From Lachnospiraceae bacterium (GTDB taxonomy: Bacteria; Bacillota; Clostridia; Lachnospirales; Lachnospiraceae), in contig AP025576.1 of assembly GCA_022845955.1 (NCBI GenBank), forward strand, positions 5,146,001 to 5,210,000: 64,000 nucleotides of DNA. The letters are read 5' to 3'. A model generated the notes under the pieces. That model was given only the letters and a program-made list of their open reading frames with translations, was not told the origin of the DNA and did not search any database. Below, piece by piece: positions 1 to 7,617 of the stretch. Each line of letters starts with the position of its first letter. Within the stretch, counting starts at the first letter, position 1. A program made the position numbers and the translations under genes.

Positions 1-42
1 GGGTATGGGGATATCCGGACGCCGGTATAAGGGGGAGCTTAT

Positions 43-1236
43 ATGTCATGGTATGCCGGCACTTTTTACTGTGGGCATGAAGGCTACGTTAATATCATCG
101 GTCCTGCCAGTAACAGGGAAAAAATGAAGGAGTATAAATTTTCCGGACTGTGTCCTGCCTGCTGCAAGGCAGAGCTTATAAGAAGCCGGAGCGAAAAAAA
201 CACGGCCGCCCGGAAAGCGGCATCCAGGATGGAGCTTCCTCCCCTGGAAGGGACAAGAAAACAGGTGGTCTGGGCGGAAACGCTGCGGGTGGATGCGCTG
301 ACACGGCTGCAGGCTTTTATTGACACACCGGGGAATATCCGTCTGATTATCCTGCGGCTGAATTATGAAGCCATGACGCCTCTGGAGCTTTCGGAGGAAA
401 ACCTTCCTTTTATGCTTCAGGAAATCGTACAATATCTCATCCACGAGAAAACGAAGGCCGCCTATTGGATCAATAACCGTTTTAACAGGGAGCTGTGCAA
501 TCTGGAACAGATTATCCCGGAATATCTGGAATGGTGCAAATGGTGCCGCCCCGAGGAAGCGGCAGCGGAAACGGAGTTTATCCGCGGGGATTCTGTCCTT
601 TCCCCGGAAAGGCCCCAGTTCCCCGGAATCGTGGAGATCCGGGGGAGCCAGGAAGAGATTACAGCATCCTATGAGAAAAACGATAGATTCCGTGAAATCA
701 TAAGACAGATGGACTATGAATGGAACGGACGCTGCTGGTTCCGCAGGCTCACCTCTTTCCGCGGATCCTTCCGGGACCGTGCCGCGGAATTGGGCAATAT
801 CCTGCTGAAAAACGGCTTTACCGTATCCATACCGGATGAGCAGGCGCGGGAACGCGCGGTAACCGGCGATTTCAGCCCCGAGCATAAGCGCTGGATTACC
901 AAAAGTAAAAAAGGAATTTTCTTTTTTATCCCTCTTTCTTCTTCCATTCCACGGGAAATTGTCCTGAATCTGAGAAAGATACCTACCGCTGCCTACCATT
1001 CCGGCGGCATATTCATAGAACCCGCCCATTATGCCGAACTGGAGGATTTTGCGGAAATGTATGGCTTCCGCTTTGACCGGGAAGCGGAGGATCTGCTGCG
1101 CGCCTACTGCGATACACTGCAGCAGGTTCCCCATGTATCCCCCGTCAACCCGAAGCCTGCCGAAGAAATCAATAACCTGCACAAAATACTGGAATCATCC
1201 GGCGCCATCCTGGATGATCTGGTGGATAATGACTGA
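43..1236 (+). CDS. Zn-ribbon protein of unknown function, first gene of the cassette
   Basis: 397 aa, family not recognised. The N-terminus has a likely zinc site: C10, H12, then C37, C40 and C41. The middle is charged and probably helical. The C-terminal half (about 215-345) has aromatic/basic stretches such as WNGRCWFRR and alpha/beta-looking segments, which could be a nucleic-acid-binding accessory domain. The start has a GGGGGAG site just upstream. The stop lies 2 bases before the next ATG (SNF2 helicase), so the two are almost certainly co-translated. By context it is a partner of the helicase or a targeting subunit. That is inference only; no catalytic motif was found. Confidence 0.7.
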   Translation: MSWYAGTFYCGHEGYVNIIGPASNREKMKEYKFSGLCPACCKAELIRSRSEKNTAARKAASRMELPPLEGTRKQVVWAETLRVDALTRLQAFIDTPGNIRLIILRLNYEAMTPLELSEENLPFMLQEIVQYLIHEKTKAAYWINNRFNRELCNLEQIIPEYLEWCKWCRPEEAAAETEFIRGDSVLSPERPQFPGIVEIRGSQEEITASYEKNDRFREIIRQMDYEWNGRCWFRRLTSFRGSFRDRAAELGNILLKNGFTVSIPDEQARERAVTGDFSPEHKRWITKSKKGIFFFIPLSSSIPREIVLNLRKIPTAAYHSGGIFIEPAHYAELEDFAEMYGFRFDREAEDLLRAYCDTLQQVPHVSPVNPKPAEEINNLHKILESSGAILDDLVDND

Positions 1237-1238
1237 CT

Positions 1239-2678
1239 ATGCGATTACATAATAAGCTTCTGGACTACCAGGAGAAGGCTGTAGAAAAACTGAAAAAAGT
1301 AAAGGTCGGGGCACTGTTTATGGAACAGGGGACAGGCAAAACCATTACGGCGCTGGAACTGTGCCGCCTGCGCCTGGAAGCGGACAAGATCAGCCACATC
1401 CTCTGGCTCTGTCCCTGTTCCACCAAACAGAATCTCAAGGATGAGCTGATAAAGCACGCTCCCAGGGAAATCCTCGAACGCACCACGATCTGCGGGATTG
1501 AAACCCTTTCCCGCAGCATCCACGCCAACAGCTACCTGCGCCTGCTGACCGAACGGGAACGCTGTTATCTTGTGGTGGACGAAAGCCTGCTGATCAAGAA
1601 CCCTTATGCCTACCGCACCAGGAATATTGATTACCTTTCCTCCCACTGTGATTACAAGCTGATTCTGAACGGTATGCCGATATCCAAAAACCAGGCAGAC
1701 CTGTATGCCCAGTTCCATATTCTTGACTGGCGGATCCTGGGCTATAAGACCTACTGGTCCTTTGCTGCCAACCATATAGAATTCGACCCGGATATCCCGC
1801 AGAAAATTATCCGGTGCCTGAATACGGATTATCTTGCCAGGAAGATTTCCCCCTATACCGTCCAGGTAACCAAGAAGGACTGCCTTGTCCTGCCCGACAA
1901 AAGCTATTCCATTAATTATTTTTCCCTCACCCGGAGGCAGAACGAGCATTACAACCACGTTGCGGACGTTCTTCTTTTCCATCTGAACGAGCTGCACCCG
2001 GAAAGCATCTACCGGTTATTTGCCGGGCTGCAGGCCGTTACCAGCGGTTTCCGGGTCTCCTTCCGCAGGAGTGAAAGCGGATACGAGCACATTGTGACCC
2101 AGCCTTTTTTTGAAAACCCTTCGGACAATCCCCGGCTGCAAAGGCTCCTTTCCGTGATTGACAACCGGAACAAATATATTATTTTCTGCAACTATACTTA
2201 CGAAATCGATGTTTTGTGCCGCATTCTGACCGCCAAATACGGCGGGGAAAACGTAGCCCGCTTTGACGGCTCCCTGCCCATGAAAAAAAGGATGCAGAAT
2301 CTGGAAACCTTTAAGGCCAAAGCCAATTTCCTGATAGCCAACCGTGACTGTGCCGGCTACAGCCTGAATCTGCAGTTCTGCCACAACATTATTTATTACT
2401 CCAACAGTTGGGATCTGGCCACGCGGCTGCAGAGTGAGGACCGGATACACCGGATCGGCCAGGAACAGGATATCCGTATCCGGGATATCTGTGCCTACAA
2501 CACGCTGGATGAACGGATCCTCGGCTGTCTGTACCGGAAGGAAAAACTGCTGGAGGCCTTCCGGAACGATATTAAAAACATGGAAAATAAAAACCGCATC
2601 GCGGAATGGATTTACTGCCGGAAGCAGGACCGTGGGCTGATGGATTGCGATGATTTGGAGGAAGCTCGCCATGCCTAA
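1239..2678 (+). CDS. SNF2-family DEAD-like helicase/translocase
   Basis: 479 aa, a compact two-lobe SF2 ATPase. Walker A is QGTGKT (30-35), motif II is VVDES (112-116) in place of the usual DExH, and motif VI is SEDRIHRIGQ (399-408), the SNF2/Rad54 signature. There are no extra N- or C-terminal domains, so it is close to a bare motor of the phage/mobile-element type. It is expected to translocate on double-stranded DNA using ATP. It begins 2 bases after the Zn-ribbon gene and overlaps the start of the PP-loop gene by 8 bases. Within the cassette it would remodel or scan DNA for the neighbouring enzymes. The helicase class is firm; the role is inferred. Confidence 0.88.
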   Translation: MRLHNKLLDYQEKAVEKLKKVKVGALFMEQGTGKTITALELCRLRLEADKISHILWLCPCSTKQNLKDELIKHAPREILERTTICGIETLSRSIHANSYLRLLTERERCYLVVDESLLIKNPYAYRTRNIDYLSSHCDYKLILNGMPISKNQADLYAQFHILDWRILGYKTYWSFAANHIEFDPDIPQKIIRCLNTDYLARKISPYTVQVTKKDCLVLPDKSYSINYFSLTRRQNEHYNHVADVLLFHLNELHPESIYRLFAGLQAVTSGFRVSFRRSESGYEHIVTQPFFENPSDNPRLQRLLSVIDNRNKYIIFCNYTYEIDVLCRILTAKYGGENVARFDGSLPMKKRMQNLETFKAKANFLIANRDCAGYSLNLQFCHNIIYYSNSWDLATRLQSEDRIHRIGQEQDIRIRDICAYNTLDERILGCLYRKEKLLEAFRNDIKNMENKNRIAEWIYCRKQDRGLMDCDDLEEARHA

Positions 2679-4005
2679 GATTTACTCGGACAAAAATGTA
2701 TATGAGGCCGCCATAGAACGGTATGAGACCGTATTCCGGTATTTCGACCATATTTATTTTTCGGTTTCCGGGGGAAAGGACAGCTCTGTCATGCTCCAGC
2801 TGGCCGCCCAGGTAGCCCGCCGGCTGAAACGAAAGCTGTCGGTCCTCTACATCGATCTGGAAGCCCAGTATAAGTCCACCATCGAACATGTGGAGGAGCT
2901 TATCCAATGTACTGCGGATGTGACAGACAGCTGGTACTGGGTGGCTTTGCCCCTCTCCCTTCGAAATGCGGCTTCCGCCATCTGTCCGAAATGGATCTGC
3001 TGGGATAAAAAGGACCGGGATAAATGGGTACGCCCTCTTCCGGATCCGGGCCGGAAGGATATCTGCCTGATAACGGAGGATCAGTACCCCAGGGAATGGA
3101 GCTGGTTCCGCCGGGGTATGGAATTTGAGGAATTTATCCTTTATTTCGCCAAATGGTTTTCCGTCAGCAGGAAAGGCCCCGCAGCCGCCGGCATCGGCAT
3201 CCGCTCGGATGAAAGCCTGAACCGTTTCCGCACCATTATCAGCAATACCAAGGAACGCTACCTGGATTATCCCTGGACCACCAGGGTCAAAATCCACGAC
3301 AGGCCCACGGACTGCTGGAACTTCTATCCTATTTATGACTGGTCGGCTGCAGATGACTGGACTGCGGTTGCCAGATACGATCTGAAATTTAATTACATCT
3401 ACGAGCTTATGTACAAAAACGGTGTCTCCATCAGTGAACAGCGCCTCTGCCAGCCATACGGGGACGACCAGCGCAAGGGCCTGGATCAGTTCCGGTACCT
3501 GGAACCGGAAACCTGGGAAAAGGTGCTGCACCGGGTGGAAGGAGTCAATTTCGGCAACATTTACTGCCGGACCAGCCTCCTTGGCAACATCAAGTCCGAA
3601 AAGCCGGATTCCCTGTCATGGGAGCAGTATGCCGTCTTTCTGCTGGAAAGCCTGGGCCTGTACGCCCCGGAGGTAAGAGATCACTATTATTATAAAATCA
3701 AGAAATTTTTTGCCTGGTGGGAAAAGGAAGCGGGGATTACCCCCTCCGCCATGCCCGATGACAAATGGGATATCCAGGGCTTCCGCCAGGCCCCCTATTG
3801 GAAACGGATCGCGAGGGCTATCGAAAAAAACGATTTCTGGATGTCCGGCCTGAGCTTCAGCGAAACAAAAGGGGATGTGAAACGGCTGTTTGAACTGAAA
3901 AAAAAATATGCCGGCATTATCCGCCGGGATATCCAGTCCACAAACAAACAGCTTCGTGATGCAGTGGGGAGGATTGAAGATGAACTTACAAAAGAAGGAG
4001 TTTAA
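2671..4005 (+). CDS. DUF3440 PAPS-reductase-like PP-loop protein (IbrA-like)
   Basis: 444 aa. The PP-loop SGGKDSS (33-39) marks an ATP-pyrophosphatase of the PAPS reductase/DndC superfamily, and length and layout fit the DUF3440 group that includes E. coli IbrA. Such enzymes adenylate a substrate, in some relatives for sulfur transfer to nucleic acid. I chose the ATG at 2671 because GGAGG lies 9 bases upstream; an upstream in-frame ATG at 2650 lacks a good site. It overlaps the helicase end and the next gene's start (3980). A ParB-like gene downstream matches the known IbrA-IbrB pairing. A DNA or RNA substrate is inferred; none is demonstrated here. Confidence 0.82.
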   Translation: MPKIYSDKNVYEAAIERYETVFRYFDHIYFSVSGGKDSSVMLQLAAQVARRLKRKLSVLYIDLEAQYKSTIEHVEELIQCTADVTDSWYWVALPLSLRNAASAICPKWICWDKKDRDKWVRPLPDPGRKDICLITEDQYPREWSWFRRGMEFEEFILYFAKWFSVSRKGPAAAGIGIRSDESLNRFRTIISNTKERYLDYPWTTRVKIHDRPTDCWNFYPIYDWSAADDWTAVARYDLKFNYIYELMYKNGVSISEQRLCQPYGDDQRKGLDQFRYLEPETWEKVLHRVEGVNFGNIYCRTSLLGNIKSEKPDSLSWEQYAVFLLESLGLYAPEVRDHYYYKIKKFFAWWEKEAGITPSAMPDDKWDIQGFRQAPYWKRIARAIEKNDFWMSGLSFSETKGDVKRLFELKKKYAGIIRRDIQSTNKQLRDAVGRIEDELTKEGV

Positions 4006-4531
4006 CAAAGGGTACGATAAGGTTGCTTTTTATTCTGTCATGGGAGAATATTTTGCAGAGAAGAAATACAGGGATGAAATGCCCTATCTGATTAACAACG
4101 AAGAAAAGGAATGGAGGCTGTTTTATTACGGGGACACGCTGGCAGGCTTCTATGGACATGAGGAGAAAAAGGGGCAGACCTGTGTGTCGGGTGTTTATGT
4201 CCTGTCCGCATTCCGGCACTCGGAGGTATGCGCCGTTATGGTAAAGGATATGATTTTCTCTTTTTCCTCTATCCGCATGACCACCTCCAACCCGCGTCTC
4301 ATCACCCATCTCCGCAAGAACGGCTTCCGGGAATTATCCAGGCGGGGCTGTTATTTAACCATGGAATGCGCGAATACCGGGCACGGGCCTGAACAAAGCG
4401 GCGGGCAGTATGCCGCCACCTTTATTAATCTGGCAGAGGGCTATCCGCGCAGTATCCCGGAAAAAACGGAACGGTTAACGCCGCCGCAGAGCCAGGAGCA
4501 AAAGGAGACAGAATGGATATCGACAACCTGA
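3980..4531 (+). CDS. Small GNAT/Mom-like protein, putative acyltransferase
   Basis: 183 aa. The order of elements resembles a divergent GNAT fold: a beta-rich middle (WRLFYYGDTLAGFYG), a VSGVYVLSAFRHSEV strand/helix region, and the late segment THLRKNGFRELSRRGCYLTME that resembles a GNAT C-terminal strand pair. Phage Mu Mom, which modifies adenine, belongs to a divergent GNAT-like family, so a base-modifying role is possible but unproven. The ATG at 3980 has GGGGAGG 7 bases upstream and lies inside the PP-loop gene. The last 19 bases overlap the ParB-like gene. The C-terminal 40 residues look disordered. The family call is tentative. Confidence 0.6.
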   Translation: MNLQKKEFNKGYDKVAFYSVMGEYFAEKKYRDEMPYLINNEEKEWRLFYYGDTLAGFYGHEEKKGQTCVSGVYVLSAFRHSEVCAVMVKDMIFSFSSIRMTTSNPRLITHLRKNGFRELSRRGCYLTMECANTGHGPEQSGGQYAATFINLAEGYPRSIPEKTERLTPPQSQEQKETEWISTT

Positions 4532-5157
4532 TAAAAGAAATACAACAGATGATTTCTTCCATAGAAGATTTGGACGAAAAGGTGGAAGCCATCAACCGGA
4601 TCCGGGACGGCATATCCCAGGTCAGCCCCTTCCTGGGGGAACCCACGGACTGTGTCCTCTGGGTCAGGCAGGAAACCGTCCAGGCAAACGAATACAATCC
4701 CAACTATGTATCCTCCCCGGAAATGCAGCTTCTGCATACCAGTATCCGGGAGGATGGCTATACCATGCCTATCGTTACCTATGACATGCAAAACGGATCC
4801 CGGGAAATCGTAGACGGCTTCCACCGCAACCGAATCGCCAGGGAATATCCGGATATCCGCCACCGGATACACGGCTACCTCCCCGTCACCACCCTGAACA
4901 AGCCCCTGGATCAGCGGATCGCCGCCACCATCCGGCATAACCGTGCCAGAGGGACCCACGGCATACGCCCCATGAGCGCCATTATCATGGATCTCACCCG
5001 TTCCGGCTGGTCCGATGAAAAAATATGCGCCCAGCTCGGGATGGATCTGGATGAGGTGCTGCGCCTGAAGCAGATCACCGGCCTGAAGGAAGCCTTCATG
5101 AACCACGAGTTCAGCCGTTCCTGGGAGGAGTTCGAAAAGAAATTTTATGAGCCTTAG
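4513..5157 (+). CDS. ParB/Srx-fold nuclease-like protein (IbrB-like)
   Basis: 214 aa. ParB N-terminal motifs are present: ANEYNPN (58-64), DGFHRNRIA (101-109, in place of GERR) and RHNRARGTH (141-149), followed by a C-terminal helical part resembling the HTH region after the ParB core (about 155-195). ParB-fold domains bind CTP or ATP. IbrB-type members occur with DUF3440 proteins, as here. The start has AAAGGAG 6 bases upstream. The gene ends the cassette: its TAG (5155-5157) interleaves with the stop of the convergent GH125 gene (5154-5156), leaving no terminator. Chromosome partitioning is unlikely, since there is no ParA and the protein is short. Confidence 0.82.
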   Translation: MDIDNLIKEIQQMISSIEDLDEKVEAINRIRDGISQVSPFLGEPTDCVLWVRQETVQANEYNPNYVSSPEMQLLHTSIREDGYTMPIVTYDMQNGSREIVDGFHRNRIAREYPDIRHRIHGYLPVTTLNKPLDQRIAATIRHNRARGTHGIRPMSAIIMDLTRSGWSDEKICAQLGMDLDEVLRLKQITGLKEAFMNHEFSRSWEEFEKKFYEP

Positions 5158-6476
5158 AGCGTGCCCGCTGCTTCTCTGCCCGCCACGCTCTGCGGGACAT
5201 CCTCCCATATCCCCTGCTCTTTCTCCCGGATCAGCAGCTCCGCAAACAGGCTGTTGGCCCAGGCGAACCAGCTTCGGGTGTAATCCTCCGGTTCCTCCGC
5301 ATTGACGGACTCATGCATATAATTCGTCCCTGCGTGGCTGGCGAGCAGCATCCGCGTACATTCCCTAATCTCCTCTGTATCCGCGGAGGTAAGGGCCTGC
5401 ATGACAATGCCGATAGGCCATACATTCCCCTTCTTAGTATGGGGGCTTCCCACGCCACGGAGCACCCTTCCCCGGAAATAACAGGGATTGTCTTCCGACA
5501 GGATATACGCCCTGGTATTCCTGTAAATTTCCTCGTCCGCCTCACAATAGCCCAGATAAGGCAGGGAAAGAAGGCTGGGGCAGTTCGCATCGTCCATAAA
5601 GACATAATTCCCCAGTCCGTCCGTTTCATAGGCATAGATCCGCCCATAAGGCTTTCGTTCCGTAATTCCGTACGTTCGGATGCCCTCTTCTATTTCTCCC
5701 GCGAGTTTCCCGCAGAATTCCGCCTGTTCCTCATCCTTATAAATAGTAAGGAATATTTCCTGCGCGTATTCCATGGCCTTCACCGCCATTATCTGTGACG
5801 GTATCAGATAACCGTAGATACACCGGTCGTCCGAAGGGCGGAAGCCCGACCAGGTCATACCGGTATATCCGGTGGGATTGCCTTTTCCTGCGCAGGGCAG
5901 GGTATCCGTTTCCACACAGTCCCTGCGTTCGAAGGTATATGCAGACTCTCCATGGTTTTGTTCCCTGCCAAACACCGTACGGATCTGAAGGAGCATCCCG
6001 TGTATCTGTTCATCAAACATCTCTGTTTTCCCTGTGGCCTTCCAATACCGGTATACCAGATATATCGGTGCACACAGGGAATCCACTTCGTATTTTCTTT
6101 CCCATATGTAAGGGCCCATATCCGTCAGATCGCGGGCATAGCAGCTGCCGTCCGGCTTTTCATTAAATGCATTGGCATACGGATCGGTAAGAACCATCCG
6201 GGCCTGCCGGCGGATCACGCCTTCTATGATTTCCTGCAGGCTTTCGTCCTCTCCCGCATACCTGACATAATGCATGATCTGGGCGGTGGAATCCCGCAGC
6301 CACATAGCCGGGATATCCCCGGTTATGACGAAATAGTCATCCCCTGTTTGTTTGACGGTCGTCTCGATTGTATTTAAAAAGCAGTTTTTTACCAGAGGCA
6401 CCGCTTCCGGGCAATGCTCCCGGTAATACGCCTCCAGCTCCTGTGCTTTCCTCATCAGTATTTCGGGTATCTCCAT
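5154..6476 (-). CDS. GH125 exo-alpha-1,6-mannosidase, copy 1
   Basis: 440 aa glycoside hydrolase family 125, recognisable by TGDIPAMWLRDSTAQ near the N-terminus and MHESVNAEEPEDYTRSWFAWANSLF near the C-terminus. The family removes non-reducing alpha-1,6-mannose, as in N-glycan cores. There is no signal peptide, so it is probably cytoplasmic. I prefer the ATG at 6476 (GGGGAT upstream) over the one at 6500, which overlaps the regulator and has a weak site. It is the last gene of the LplB-to-GH125 operon. Compared with the second GH125 in this window it carries about 15 extra C-terminal residues running into the stop shared with the cassette, so the native 3' end may have been replaced. Confidence 0.9.
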   Translation of the reverse strand: MEIPEILMRKAQELEAYYREHCPEAVPLVKNCFLNTIETTVKQTGDDYFVITGDIPAMWLRDSTAQIMHYVRYAGEDESLQEIIEGVIRRQARMVLTDPYANAFNEKPDGSCYARDLTDMGPYIWERKYEVDSLCAPIYLVYRYWKATGKTEMFDEQIHGMLLQIRTVFGREQNHGESAYTFERRDCVETDTLPCAGKGNPTGYTGMTWSGFRPSDDRCIYGYLIPSQIMAVKAMEYAQEIFLTIYKDEEQAEFCGKLAGEIEEGIRTYGITERKPYGRIYAYETDGLGNYVFMDDANCPSLLSLPYLGYCEADEEIYRNTRAYILSEDNPCYFRGRVLRGVGSPHTKKGNVWPIGIVMQALTSADTEEIRECTRMLLASHAGTNYMHESVNAEEPEDYTRSWFAWANSLFAELLIREKEQGIWEDVPQSVAGREAAGTL

Positions 6477-6480
6477 AATT

Positions 6481-7590
6481 TTATCCCCAGTTTCTTTCAT
6501 ATCTTTTTATGATCCGGTATGGGACCATTACGGATCCCGGACGTTCTTCCCCATGAATGGTTTTAAGCAGCAGCTCCATACTCATCCTGCCTATGATTTC
6601 CTCTCCCTGGGCCACATGGGTGAATTCCGCTTCCCCCAGGAAAAGCTCCGGCCCGTCAAAGCAGACGATCCTATCCTCTTTATACCTGCCCGCCTTTTCC
6701 AGACAGTACTTCAGAATCTTGGCCAGGTTGTATTCGCTTGCCATAAATGCCTCTATATCCTCATGCTCCCGCAGATACCGGTCCACAATGGCGATATCCT
6801 GTTTCAGATATTCTTCCCCCATCGTTTCCGGCAGCGTGGAACGCAGGTTGGTTATCCACAGGGCTTCCTCCGCAATCAGTCCATAATCGTTGAAGGCGAG
6901 CTGGAAGCCGTACTGCCGATCCATCAGCGTCATGGTTTCATGGGCTTCGGGCCTGACAAAACTGATTTTCCGGCAGCCTTTCCCAAGCAGGTATCCGGTC
7001 AGTTCCCGGGAAGCGGACACGTTATCCGTCCCTACAAAAGGGACCGAAATTCCCTTGAGCTGGCGGTCAATAGTCACCACGGGAAAATGTTCAATAACAA
7101 GCTGGAGTATCCTTTCATTATAATTCTCATCATGCACACACATGATGATGAATCCGCATACCCCCAGGTTTACCAGATCCTCAATAGCCTGTGTTTCCTT
7201 GCCCAGGCTTCCTCCCGAACAACGCAGCACCATGCTGTACCCCATTTCCTCGCAGGATTCCTGGATGCTGTTCAGAATGCCGCATGCGAAGCTGGGACTG
7301 AAGCCGTCCAGGATTACCCCAATCAGCCTGGGAGCTTGTCCGGCTTCTTTTTCTTCCGACTTTATAAAGGACTTTTCTCCCGATACAAAGGATCCCTTTC
7401 CGGGAAGCCGTATGATACGGCTCCCTTCCGCCAGCATACCCATGGCCTTTTTGGAGGTAATCCGGCTGACATGATAGATATCCGCCAGTTCCTTTTCCGA
7501 CGGCAGCTTTTCCCCCGGGGAATACACCCCGTTCTCGATATCACGCAGAATCGTCCTGTAAATCTGTTCATAAAGCGGAACCTGTTTCAT
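6481..7590 (-). CDS. GntR-type HTH regulator with LacI-like sugar-binding domain
   Basis: 369 aa. A GntR winged helix (about 5-70: SPGEKLPSEKELADIYHVSR, then PGKGSFVS) is joined to a periplasmic-binding-protein-like domain beginning LIGVILDGFSP. This is the AraR-type arrangement, so a sugar released from the imported glycan is the likely effector. It is encoded inside the operon between GH20 and GH125, suggesting local feedback control of the promoter upstream of the LplB gene, where a 6-8-6 inverted repeat covers the -10 box. The start has GAGGG at correct spacing. The ligand is unknown. Confidence 0.88.
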   Translation of the reverse strand: MKQVPLYEQIYRTILRDIENGVYSPGEKLPSEKELADIYHVSRITSKKAMGMLAEGSRIIRLPGKGSFVSGEKSFIKSEEKEAGQAPRLIGVILDGFSPSFACGILNSIQESCEEMGYSMVLRCSGGSLGKETQAIEDLVNLGVCGFIIMCVHDENYNERILQLVIEHFPVVTIDRQLKGISVPFVGTDNVSASRELTGYLLGKGCRKISFVRPEAHETMTLMDRQYGFQLAFNDYGLIAEEALWITNLRSTLPETMGEEYLKQDIAIVDRYLREHEDIEAFMASEYNLAKILKYCLEKAGRYKEDRIVCFDGPELFLGEAEFTHVAQGEEIIGRMSMELLLKTIHGEERPGSVMVPYRIIKRYERNWG

Positions 7591-7617
7591 CGTACCCTCT
7601 GCTCCCTTTTCCAGTCA

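Noticed and set aside
46..1182. 378-codon minus-strand ORF opposite the first gene
   Set aside because: It mirrors the Zn-ribbon gene, has no ribosome site and reads as low-complexity shadow sequence. The plus frame is coupled to the helicase.
43..5157. Calling the left cassette a prophage
   Set aside because: No integrase, terminase, capsid or tail gene is visible, and the sequence begins inside the region. Only a module of phage or mobile type can be supported.
4513..5157. ParB as chromosome or plasmid partition protein
   Set aside because: There is no ParA or parS-like array, the length is short, and the DUF3440 neighbour fits the IbrB-type group.
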